Source: Ryuthela nishihirai (lineage: Eukaryota; Arthropoda; Arachnida; Araneae; Heptathelidae). Taken from it: DNA of 64,000 nucleotides. The notes beneath the pieces are model-generated. The model was not told where the DNA came from, made no database searches, and worked only from the letters and a program-made list of their open reading frames with translations. Positions 1 through 8,605 of the stretch are shown one piece after another. The translations under genes were made by a program, and so were the position numbers. Each line of letters begins with the position of its first letter. The first letter of the stretch is position 1. The DNA is taken from assembly GCA_038380435.1 (NCBI GenBank), contig JAWZYU010000124.1, positions 310,001-374,000 on the forward strand. The letters are read 5' to 3'.

Positions 1-345
1 TTTCGGTGTACTCTCCCCCCCATAAGAGGAAGGGGTTATGTTGGTTGGTTGTAGGTAGCGTGTGAAATTTTTTTGGTGTATTCCCACCGTCCAAAAGGAA
101 GGGGTTATGTGGATTAGGTGTAGGTATCGTGTGAAATTTTTTCGGTGTACTCTCCCCCCCCCCCCCTTCCATAAGAGGAAGCGGCTATGTGGGTTGGTTG
201 TAGGTAGCGTGTGAAAATTTTTTGGTGTATTCCCACCGTCCAATAGGAAGGGGTTGTGTGAAATTTTTTCGGTGTATCCCCCCCTCCTCTAAGAGGAAGG
301 GGTTATGTGGGTTGGGTGTCGAGGACCTGTGAATTATTTTTTTTT
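1..345. repeat. Minisatellite block, partial (left edge)
   Basis: The window opens inside this block at its eighth monomer. The last five monomers are present, including the poly-C monomer (13 C) and the shortened monomer. A private C (AAGCGGC for AAGGGGC) occurs near 182. Confidence 0.9.
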
Positions 346-799
346 CTTTTGTACCTTATTATGAAGTGTCGGGTGACTCTCAACTTCCCTTCACACTTTA
401 TCCAGGCTTAGGACTGGCAGCGCATTGCGCTGGCGTGTTTAAAAGTTGTCTGTCTCTCTGGTGGACTTGGTATCATAGCACAATGTGCAGAGTTTTACAA
501 CGACATAGAAAAAAGAATACAATGCACAGCAAAAGTGACATACAAACAATACAAACATACAGGAAACAGCGAGAGTGTCTTCTCTTTGCTTTTAAGAAAT
601 TTTTTATATTTTTTTTTTTTTTATTTTTGAACATTTAAATTTTTTTTTTTTTATTTTTGAACATTTAAATATTTTTTTTTTTTGGTTTTTTGATTTTCAC
701 TTAATTCTTCTTTCAGTTTTTCCTGTTTAGGATGCCAAACCCTTCCCGGACATGGCAGTCAGTCCCGGAAGGGGAGGCCGCTTCCCGATAGCTGCGACA

Positions 800-2192
800 T
801 CACACTGCGGTGGTGAAGACGTCGAGCCGTTCCTTGAGCGACGCTGCCGCCCGACCCCTCCTCTGGATCAAGACAGCAGAGACGTGCAAGGCGACGCCGA
901 AGGCCGTGGCCACACACATCTTCGATCCCATGAAGAGCAGGACTGCGCGGTCGCCACCGGTGGACCGGAGCAGTCCTGCCACGGGAGGGTAGATGAGGTT
1001 GGCCACTCCCTGGAAGAGCCGCACCAGGGTGAAGGTGCCGTTCATGTTGTCGACTCCGTGATTCGAGCTAAGCAGGAGGGGGATCAGGATGGTCCACACT
1101 CCGGTTCCCACTCCTGCGGCGACGGAGGCAACAACAAGCTGCCAGTACTCGCGGCAGAAAGGCAGTGAGATGACGGCTGCAGCCGAGACGGAGACGGCCG
1201 CGATGTATTCGGCTGTCCTCGGCAGGGGAGAGCGGCTGGCGAGAAGACCATACGAGAGGCGCACGACCAGGTCGCCGGCAGCAGAGTAGGCGAGAAGCAG
1301 CATGGCACTGCTCTTCTCGATCCCCAGCGACTTGGCGTGCTGGGGAATGTAGTGCAGGAAGTGAGGGTTGCCCATACCCATCGCGAAGATGGAAGCGCTC
1401 GTGAGGAGGAACAGGCCGTCCGTGAGGAAACGGAGGGACAGCCTCTCGGCGACCACCTTCGCGCAGGATCTGGGTGCCAGCTCTCCAGCTTCCGCGGGGG
1501 TCACGACGACGGCATCGTTGTTGCCGCCGGCGGGCACCTCGCGGAAGCGGCTCTCGGGTCCGAACGAAGAGCAGGCCGCAGACTGCGATGAGCGTGAAGC
1601 AGCCGGCCAGCACGAGGAACGTGTAGTGCAGGCCGACCGCCAGCAGCAGCTCGTTGATCGCAGTGGGCAGGGCCATGGCCCCGAAGCAGCCTCCCGACAG
1701 GGCGACGGCCATCGCTGCCGGCCTCCGTGTCGTGAAGTACTTTCCAGTGCACACTATGCCGGTGGTGATGGCAAAGGATGCACCGACCCCCATGAGGCCT
1801 CCAATGGTACCTATGAGGAAGGAACCGGAGGTGGCCAGGTAGCTGAGGGCAAGGCCAGCGCTGCACAGCAATCCGCCCAGACACACGAGCGGCCTGTATC
1901 CGAAGGTAGACATGAGGATCCCTGTCACCGGTGAGAAGACCAGCGATAGGGTTCCTAGCAGCCCCGGGATCCAGGCCGCCTGGGACGGAGATGTATCAGG
2001 AAACTCCAGGAAGATCGCCACCTTCAGAGCGCTGAAGGACTTGACGAATCCTGAAAGGAGAAAGATTATGAGAAAGCAGCCACCAGCGACGGCCCACCCG
2101 TATCCTCCATCGGGTGGAACCATCTTGGTGGCTGTGGTGGCGTTGGCACGCTCTTCCTCTACTCCCTTCGTCGCTGCAACTGGAACGGACAT
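800..2192 (-). pseudogene. MCT-like transporter copy 1, frameshifted
   Basis: This is the same gene as the 463-aa transporter of the other units, but one extra base (T at plus-strand position 1559, A in the coding strand) sits directly after codon 211 (Arg). The reading frame then runs through unrelated residues to a stop at 1068, giving a 374-residue product in which only the first 211 residues (TM1-6) are native. The C-terminal half stays open in the shifted frame from about 1537 down to 800 but has no ATG until the Met equivalent to residue 271. Other differences from the consensus are Ile for Thr43, Asn for Ser224 and a silent change at Thr326. Two readings are possible: a true pseudogene near the array edge, or a one-base sequencing error in a C/G-rich run. 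The extra substitutions in the same unit favour a genuinely older copy. Confidence 0.85.
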
Positions 2193-4160
2193 GGTGGAAT
2201 CCGGCTCAGGTCACTGCAAAAGAAGGAGAAAAAAAATTAATAATTAGAATTGGTAGAGCTAATATAAATCAGTAGTGCGTCGACTAAAGACCACTACAGA
2301 CTATGCTGAAGAATACTGAACCAAAGAGTAAGCGAAAAGGTTACTATGAGGTAAAGTCGGGAGCTGGAAAACGCACGTCTGTAGCTGTCAGTGGTCGCAG
2401 AGCAAAGGGACGGGCGTTGCACTCAGTGGCACGAGTTGTAAAACCCGTTGGCGTCAGGGGGAAAACCCAGGGGATTAGTAAAACCCGTTGGCGTCAGGGA
2501 GAAAACCCACGGGTTTACCTACTACCGGTCGTACAAGGTTCGGGTTTCGCGCTGCCATCTATGTGCAAGCATGGGAACTAATTTTTCTTCACCTATCCCC
2601 ATTTTTTTCCCTTGCTCCACCGAGTGGTACATATGTATATGTATATATATTTTTTTATTTCATTTTTTCCAGCGTGACGTCACCTGCAAACGAGACAGTG
2701 CTATATATGCGAGAAGAATATGGGGCAAGTAGAGTATACACAAGTTTATTAAAGTTTATAAGATAACGATAGGAAATTTTAAAGTAATTTTCCTAATAAA
2801 ATAAACAACCAGTACCAAATGTTTCTAAAATAATTCAATACCAGATGTTTACCGATCGTCAAACTACTCACGTGTTGACAATTCGATTTCGTTACCATCG
2901 TTGAATGGTTAATAATAGACTTTTTTTTCTTGAAATTTCCGTCATATCTATCTATTCTACCAACGCATGGAACTCCAGAAGAGTTTATCAAATGTTGTTT
3001 TTGATCTAAATTGGGACTGATTTTGCTGTAGGAATCGTTTCCTCTGGCATAAACGTTAGAAAGGATCCAAATTAATATATTTTTGCCTTAACGAATAATG
3101 GAGAAAAAAATGTCGTTTATTTAAATAAAATATCTCAGCTATTTTTGCCTAAATGAAACGGAAAATTTTCTTCTTATTAAATTCTTTCATTTGCTACAGT
3201 AAATAAGCCATTCTAGAGTAAATAAGCTATTATATTAAGCTTATTTTGCTAGAGTAAATAAGCTTTCATTTGCTAGAGTAATTTCTAACCGCTTGGGTGA
3301 AGTTACCTTTACGTTTTGCCCTCTTGTTTGGGAAAAGCTTTTCTGAATATCCTTTAATTACTCTATATGATTTCGCAAACGTATATCAGTTTATAAGGGG
3401 ACATCGTATTTTGAAGTTTTCCGATTTATTGGTATATATATATATAGTGTGAGGTAATTCTGTCGGAATAATTTTTCACTGCATAAGAAACTAACGGCTA
3501 CTCACCACACTTCCCTTAATTGTCCGGATGATTTTAGAGAGGTATAAAAGTGTAAAACTGAAAAATGAATCTAACACGGAAAAATCTAAATCTGACAACA
3601 AAGGACAACCTATATATGACGTAGCAACGGTCTGCCCTACGCAACAGTACTCTCTGAAGGCTTTCATATCGTATATTATTTTCGCTGCGCAACAATTGGA
3701 ATTCGAAAAAAACAATTGTTGTTCCTCAATTGTTATCGGTTGGCTTCGAAAAACGATGCTATGGATTCGTGGTTGTTTTACTCGGCCTTTGATCGAACGG
3801 AGACTTCCATTCCCTTTCCTTCCTGTCGACGGAGAATTTCAGAGCAAGTGTGTTATGCGATCCCTTTTTTTTTTGTCACACTATCGTTTTATTTCTTTTA
3901 GTTCTTCTGTAGGAGAGGGTCTATGGGTTGTGCGATCCATTTAGAGGTTCGATCGTGCCCATACCTGTGCTTTCCACAGACGTGAGTTATATGCTGTTTC
4001 TCCTAGAGTAGAGTGATTCACTGGATTTTTTTTTTTTAAAGGTTTTCTAGGTTTTCCTTAGGAATTGGCATTATTCCTGGGATTTTATTTGCTCACTTGT
4101 TCCTACCGCTTGGGTCGTGTCGGTCTTTCTTACTTCTGAGCAGCACTTTTTTTGCACACA

Positions 4161-4500
4161 ATGGGCTAAAGGTCCAGGTCCCATAGACCACGAAGGCTCA
4201 GAGTAGGTTGGGGGGTACCCACTGGATCACCCAGTGGGGGGACAAGATGGTAGACTCCCCTCAAGGCCATCCAGCGTGTTCTTTAACGTGCACAGGATAT
4301 GGCCCTCCCGCACACGGAGCCACGGCCTAATGTCCCATCCGACGGACGGAGGTCATTCCAATACCATCGGTGTCCTCTACTGACCGCGGGTAGGGCGGAG
4401 ATTAATGTAAACGCAGGAAGAGACTTATGGGTGGAGGGTCACCAGCGTGTGAATTTACTTTTTAAGTGTTCTGACCTCCTCCTCCAACCCTTCGAACAAA
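4161..4500. repeat. GC-richer segment resembling a dispersed invertebrate repeat
   Basis: This ~340-bp block stands out from its AT-rich surroundings. It contains a perfect hairpin, CCCACTGG-ATCAC-CCAGTGGG (4218-4238; in unit 2 at 9262-9282), and then TTCTTTAACGTGCACAGG and TAATGTCCCATCCGACGGAC. The pair of motifs is, from memory, like a core found in dispersed repeats of many invertebrates; I cannot name the family. It abuts the minisatellite. Equivalent blocks begin at 9205, 14246, 19290, 24334, 29375, 34419, 39462, 44507, 49550, 54593 and 59637, each 340 bp. Unit 9 has a change in the hairpin stem (44581). Confidence 0.4.
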
Positions 4501-4560
4501 ATAACAGGGAGGTGTTTTGTGAATTGGGTTTCGATGCCGTGTGAAAATAATTTAATGTTT

Positions 4561-5386
4561 GGTGTATTCCCCCGCTCTAAGGGGAAGTGGTTATGTGGTT
4601 AGGGTGTAGGTGTCGCGTGAAATTTTTTCGGTGTACTCTCCCCCCTAACAGGAAGGGGTTATGTGGCTTGGTTTTAGGTAGCGTGTGAAAATTTTTTTGT
4701 GTATTCCCCCCCCCTCTAAGAGGAAGGGGTTATGTTGGTTGGGTGTAGGTATCGTGTGAAATTTTTTCGATGAACTCTCCCCCCCTAACAGGAAGGGGTC
4801 ATGTCGGTTGGTTGTAGGTAGCTTGTGAAAATTTTTTGGTGTAATCCCACAGTCCAATAGGAAGGGGTTATTTGGGTTGGGTGTAGGTATCCTGTGAAAA
4901 TTTTTCGGTGTACTCTCCCCCCCCATAAGAGGAAGGGGTTATGTTGGTTGGTTGTAGGTAGCGTGTGAAATTTTTTTGGTGTATTCCCACCGTCCAAAAG
5001 GAAGGGGTTATGTGGATTAGGTGTAGGTATCGTGTGAAATTTTTTCGGTGTACTCTCCCCCCCATAAGAGGAAGGGGTTATGTTGGTTGGTTGTAGGTAG
5101 CGTGTGAAATTTTTTTGGTGTATTCCCACCGTCCAAAAGGAAGGGGTTATGTGGATTAGGTGTAGGTATCGTGTGAAATTTTTTCGGTGTACTCTCCCCC
5201 CCCCCCCTTCCATAAGAGGAAGGGGCTATGTGGGTTGGTTGTAGGTAGCGTGTGAAAATTTTTTGGTGTATTCCCACCGTCCAATAGGAAGGGGTTGTGT
5301 GAAATTTTTTCGGTGTATCCCCCCCTCCTCTAAGAGGAAGGGGTTATGTGGGTTGGGTGTCGAGGACCTGTGAATTATTTTTTTTT
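4561..5386. repeat. Minisatellite block, units 1/2 (reference description)
   Basis: About twelve tandem monomers, mostly 69-80 bp, alternate between two types. Type A starts GGTGTATTCCCACCGTCCAA and contains TAGGTATCGTGTGAAA. Type B starts GGTGTACTCTCCCC, then ATAAGAGGAAGG, and contains TTGGTTGTAGGTAGC. All share GGAAGGGGTTATGT. An A/B pair of about 146 bp is duplicated almost perfectly (about 4906-5197). One monomer near 5278 is truncated to 47 bp. A degenerate monomer precedes the block (about 4504-4560). The type B poly-C tract at about 5206 is 12 long here and 9-14 in other blocks. Open frames across the block are simple translations of the repeat and are not genes. Confidence 0.95.
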
Positions 5387-5575
5387 CTTTTGTACCTTAT
5401 TATGAAGTGTCGGGTGACTCTCAACTTCCCTTCACACTTTATCCAGGCTTAGGACTGGCAGCGCATTGCGCTGGCGTGTTTAAAAGTTGTCTGTCTCTCT
5501 GGTGGACTTGGTATCATAGCACAATGTGCAGAGTTTTACAACGACATAGAAAAAAGAATACAATGCACAGCAAAA
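5387..5575. other. Spacer between minisatellite and gene 3' end (unit 2 example)
   Basis: About 190 bp of mixed-composition sequence with no gene I can support. It holds a perfect 15-bp inverted repeat, CAGCGCA-T-TGCGCTG, at 5459-5473, present in every unit. An open frame of 87 codons on the plus strand starts from GTG and runs into the poly-T tract, so I do not regard it as coding. Confidence 0.5.
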
Positions 5576-5722
5576 GTGACATACAAACAATACAAACATA
5601 CAGGAAACAGCGAGAGTGTCTTCTCTTTGCTTTTAAGAAATTTTTTATATTTTTTTTTTTTTATTTTTGAACATTTAAATTTTTTTTTTTTTATTTTTGA
5701 ACATTTAAATATTTTTTTTTTT
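5576..5722 (-). terminator. Polyadenylation region: duplicated AATAAA in A-rich tract (unit 2 example)
   Basis: Downstream of the stop codon, after about 115 bases of 3' UTR-like sequence, the coding strand becomes three A runs of 11-14 separated by TTTAAATGTTCAAAAAT. Two of them contain AATAAA (5695-5690 and 5665-5660), made by a 30-bp tandem duplication. A TG-rich stretch on the coding strand (5609-5576) follows, as expected for a downstream cleavage element. The same arrangement recurs beside every gene copy, with T-run lengths varying by one or two. Alternatively, the A runs could be remnants of a retroposed poly(A) tail. Confidence 0.5.
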
Positions 5723-5838
5723 GGTTTTTTGATTTTCACTTAATTCTTCTTTCAGTTTTTCCTGTTTAGGATGCCAAACCCTTCCCGGACATGGCAGTCA
5801 GTCCCGGAAGGGGAGGCCGCTTCCCGATAGCTGCGACA

Positions 5839-7230
5839 TCACACTGCGGTGGTGAAGACGTCGAGCCGTTCCTTGAGCGACGCTGCCGCCCGACCCCTCC
5901 TCTGGATCAAGACAGCAGAGACGTGCAAGGCGACGCCAAAGGCCGTGGCCACACACATCTTCGATCCCATGAAGAGCAGGACTGCGCGGTCGCCACCGGT
6001 GGACCGGAGCAGTCCTGCCACGGGAGGGTAGATGAGGTTGGCCACTCCCTGGAAGAGCCGCACCAGGGTGAAGGTGCCGTTCATGTTGTCGACTCCGTGA
6101 TTCGAGCTAAGCAGGAGGGGGATCAGGATGGTCCACACTCCGGTTCCCACTCCTGCGGCGACGGAGGCAACAACAAGCTGCCAGTACTCGCGGCAGAAAG
6201 GCAGTGAGATGACGGCTGCAGCCGAGACGGAGACGGCCGCGATGTATTCGGCCGTCCTCGGCAGGGGAGAGCGGCTGGCGAGAAGACCATACGAGAGGCG
6301 CACGACCAGGTCGCCGGCAGCAGAGTAGGCGAGAAGCAGCATGGCACTGCTCTTCTCGATCCCCAGCGACTTGGCGTGCTGGGGAATGTAGTGCAGGAAG
6401 TGAGGGTTGCCCATACCCATCGCGAAGATGGAAGCGCTCGTGAGGAGGAACAGGCCGTCCGTGAGGAAATGGAGGGACAGCCTCTCGGCGACCACCTTCG
6501 CGCAGGATCTGGGTGCCAGCTCTCCAGCTTCCGCGGGGGTCACGACGACGGCATCGTTGCTGCCGCCGGCGGGCACCTCGCGGAAGCGGCTCTCGGGCCG
6601 AACGAAGAGCAGGCCGCAGACTGCGATGAGCGTGAAGCAGCCGGCCAGCACGAGGAACGTGTAGTGCAGGCCGACCGCCAGCAGCAGCTCGTTGATCGCA
6701 GTGGGCAGGGCCATGGCCCCGAAGCAGCCTCCCGACAGGGCGACGGCCATCGCTGCCGGCCTCCGTGTCGTGAAGTACTTTCCAGTGCACACTATGCCGG
6801 TGGTGATGGCAAAGGATGCACCGACCCCCATGAGGCCTCCAATGGTACCTATGAGGAAGGAACCGGAGGTGGCCAGGTAGCTGAGGGCAAGGCCAGCGCT
6901 GCACAGCAATCCGCCCAGACACACGAGCGGCCTGTATCCGAAGGTAGACATGAGGATCCCTGTCACCGGTGAGAAGACCAGCGATAGGGTTCCTAGCAGC
7001 CCCGGGATCCAGGCCGCCTGGGACGGAGATGTATCAGGAAACTCCAGGAAGATCGCCACCTTCAGAGCGCTGAAGGACTTGACGAATCCTGAAAGGAGAA
7101 AGGTTATGAGAAAGCAGCCACCAGCGACGGCCCACCCGTATCCTCCATCGGGTGGAACCATCTTGGTGGCTGTGGTGGCGTTGGCACGCTCTTCCTCTAC
7201 TCCCTTCGTCGCTGCAACTGGAACGGACAT
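5839..7230 (-). CDS. Monocarboxylate transporter-like MFS protein, copy 2 (reference description)
   Basis: Predicted plasma-membrane proton-coupled carrier of the MCT/SLC16 family; the substrate cannot be told from sequence. The protein is 463 aa, the usual MCT length. The N-terminal tail carries the family signature D28-G-G-Y-G-W33 at the start of TM1. The second signature, K151-Y-F-T-T-R-R followed by small residues to G171, lies between TM4 and TM5. K51 is 23 residues after D28, as Lys38 is after Asp15 in human MCT1, and D307/R311 in TM8 match the Asp302/Arg306 transport pair. Twelve hydrophobic spans can be drawn (about 36-56, 73-95, 101-120, 125-148, 159-180, 188-210, 256-276, 292-317, 327-345, 350-374, 386-408, 417-440), with a polar central loop at 211-255 and a basic C-tail. 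The start is chosen by the signature distance, by CCACCATG context and by an in-frame TGA just upstream. This copy has His254 for Arg (base 6470) and a silent TTT at Phe431 (5938). Confidence 0.93.
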   Translation of the reverse strand: MSVPVAATKGVEEERANATTATKMVPPDGGYGWAVAGGCFLITFLLSGFVKSFSALKVAIFLEFPDTSPSQAAWIPGLLGTLSLVFSPVTGILMSTFGYRPLVCLGGLLCSAGLALSYLATSGSFLIGTIGGLMGVGASFAITTGIVCTGKYFTTRRPAAMAVALSGGCFGAMALPTAINELLLAVGLHYTFLVLAGCFTLIAVCGLLFVRPESRFREVPAGGSNDAVVVTPAEAGELAPRSCAKVVAERLSLHFLTDGLFLLTSASIFAMGMGNPHFLHYIPQHAKSLGIEKSSAMLLLAYSAAGDLVVRLSYGLLASRSPLPRTAEYIAAVSVSAAAVISLPFCREYWQLVVASVAAGVGTGVWTILIPLLLSSNHGVDNMNGTFTLVRLFQGVANLIYPPVAGLLRSTGGDRAVLLFMGSKMCVATAFGVALHVSAVLIQRRGRAAASLKERLDVFTTAV

Positions 7231-7250
7231 GGTGGAATCCGGCTCAGGTC

Positions 7251-7287
7251 ACTGCAAAAGAAGGAGAAAAAAAATTAATAATTAGAA
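7251..7287 (-). promoter_or_regulatory. Predicted 3' splice site and branch point before the coding exon (unit 2 example)
   Basis: On the coding strand a CTAAT branch-point candidate (7285-7281) is followed by a pyrimidine tract rich in T and C ending in TTTTGCAG. The AG is at 7253-7252 and the predicted exon starts at 7251, leaving a 21-base leader before the ATG. The branch A is about 30 bases from the AG, a normal spacing. The same block precedes every copy; the predicted first exon bases are 2213, 7251, 12292, 17336, 22380, 27422, 32465, 37508, 42553, 47596, 52639, 57683 and 62729. This implies a non-coding upstream exon. It is inferred from sequence only. Confidence 0.6.
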
Positions 7288-7475
7288 TTGGTAGAGCTAA
7301 TATAAATCAGTAGTGCGTCGACTAAAGACCACTACAGACTATGCTGAAGAATACTGAACCAAAGAGTAAGCGAAAAGGTTACTATGAGGTAAAGTCGGGA
7401 GCTGGAAAACGCACGTCTGTAGCTGTCAGTGGTCGCAGAGCAAAGGGACGGGCGTTGCACTCAGTGGCACGAGTT

Positions 7476-7555
7476 GTAAAACCCGTTGGCGTCAGGGGGA
7501 AAACCCAGGGGATTAGTAAAACCCGTTGGCGTCAGGGAGAAAACCCACGGGTTTA
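7476..7555. repeat. Two-copy 40-bp tandem duplication with hairpin potential (unit 2 example)
   Basis: Two adjacent 40-bp copies begin GTAAAACCCGTTGGCGTCAG at 7476 and 7516 and differ at a few bases near their 3' ends. The second copy can fold: GTAAAACCCG at its start pairs with CGGGTTTAC at its end (one bulge). The block recurs in all units inside the predicted intron. No function is recognised. Confidence 0.85.
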
Positions 7556-7712
7556 CCTACTACCGGTCGTACAAGGTTCGGGTTTCGCGCTGCCATCTAT
7601 GTGCAAGCATGGGAACTAATTTTTCTTCACCTATCCCCATTTTTTTCCCTTGCTCCACCGAGTGGTACATATGTATATGTATATATTTTTTTTTATTTCA
7701 TTTTTTCCAGCG

Positions 7713-7720
7713 TGACGTCA
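7713..7720. promoter_or_regulatory. TGACGTCA palindrome (CRE/ATF-type site, unit 2 example)
   Basis: A perfect 8-bp TGACGTCA lies about 480 bp upstream of the ATG, inside the predicted intron; a CTATATATGC stretch follows 18 bp plus-ward. The octamer is the consensus bound by CREB/ATF bZIP factors. One octamer per 5 kb is weak evidence on its own. It is preceded on the plus strand by a pyrimidine tract ending CCAG. Confidence 0.35.
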
Positions 7721-8229
7721 CCTGCAAACGAGACAGTGCTATATATGCGAGAAGAATATGGGGCAAGTAGAGTATGCACAAGTTTATTAAAGTTTATAAG
7801 ATAACGATAGGAAATTTTAAAGTAATTTTCCTAATAAAATAAACAACCAGTACCAAATGTTTCTAAAATAATTCAATACCAGATGTTTACCGATCGTCAA
7901 ACTACTCACGTGTTGACAATTCGATTTCGTTACCATCGTTGAAAGGTTGATAATAGACTTTTTTTTCTTGAAATTTCCGTCATATCTATCTATTCTACCA
8001 ACGCATGGAACTCCAGAAGAGTTTATCAAATGTTGTTTTTGATCTAAATTGGGACTGATTTTGCTGTAGGAATCGTTTCCTCTGGCATAAACGTTAGAAA
8101 GGATCCAAATTAATATATTTTTGCCTTAACGAATAATGGAGAAAAAAATGTCGTTTATTTAAATAAAATATCTCAGCTATTTTTGCCTAAATGAAACGGA
8201 AAATTTTCTTCTTATTAAATTCTTTCATT

Positions 8230-8321
8230 TGCTACAGTAAATAAGCCATTCTAGAGTAAATAAGCTATTATATTAAGCTTATTTTGCTAGAGTAAATAAG
8301 CTTTCATTTGCTAGAGTAATT
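8230..8321. repeat. Short AT-rich direct repeats, CTAGAGTAAATAAGC type (unit 2 example)
   Basis: Four imperfect copies of CTAGAGTAAATAAGC, including CTACAGTAAATAAGCC and a last copy ending GTAATTT, are spaced 19-50 bp apart. One TTAAGCTTATTTT segment between them is partly inverted. The cluster is conserved in every unit and has no evident function. Confidence 0.6.
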
Positions 8322-8543
8322 TCTAACCGCTTGGGTGAAGTTACCTTTACGTTTTGCCCTGCTATGCTTGTTTGGCAAAAGCTTTTCTGAATATCCTTTA
8401 ATTACTCTATATGATTTCGCAAACGTATATCAGTTTATAAGGGGACATCGTATTTTGAAGTTTTCCGATTTATTGGTATATATATATATAGTGTGAGGTA
8501 ATTCTGTCGGAATAATTTTTCACTGCATAAGAAACTAACGGCT

Positions 8544-8605
8544 ACTCACCACACTTCCCTTAATTGTCCGGATGATTTTAGAGAGGTATAAAAGTGTAAA
8601 ACTGA
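8544..8605 (-). promoter_or_regulatory. Candidate first exon: Inr-like start and GGTGAGT donor (unit 2 example)
   Basis: On the coding strand, GTGTG followed by GTGAGT (donor GT at 8549-8548) is the best 5' splice site I find upstream of the gene. It would give an intron of about 1.3 kb to the acceptor at 7252. About 55 bases further upstream is TTCAGTTTT (8606-8598), which matches the arthropod initiator TCAGT. A TATATA stretch lies another 50 bases upstream, too far to be a standard TATA box. A second donor-like site, CACGTGAGT, is at 7912-7904. The first-exon model is a hypothesis. Confidence 0.3.

Noticed and set aside
4645..5277. Minus-strand open frames of 65-166 codons with repeated PKKFHT-type peptides
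   Set aside because: They are translations of the minisatellite. Their ends shift with poly-C length between units, as expected for non-coding repeat.
4561..5386. CRISPR array
   Set aside because: The repeats are contiguous diverged monomers of 69-80 bp with no unique spacers and no cas genes, and the locus is eukaryotic.
6107..6922. 271-codon minus-strand open frame overlapping the transporter in another frame
   Set aside because: It is a frame-shifted shadow of the MCT gene, rich in Arg, His and Pro, with no recognisable domain.
5791..6972. Long plus-strand open frames opposite the transporter (138, 198 and 111 codons and shorter; repeated in every unit)
   Set aside because: They are antisense shadows of the GC-rich coding exon. 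Their translations are low-complexity and have no family features.
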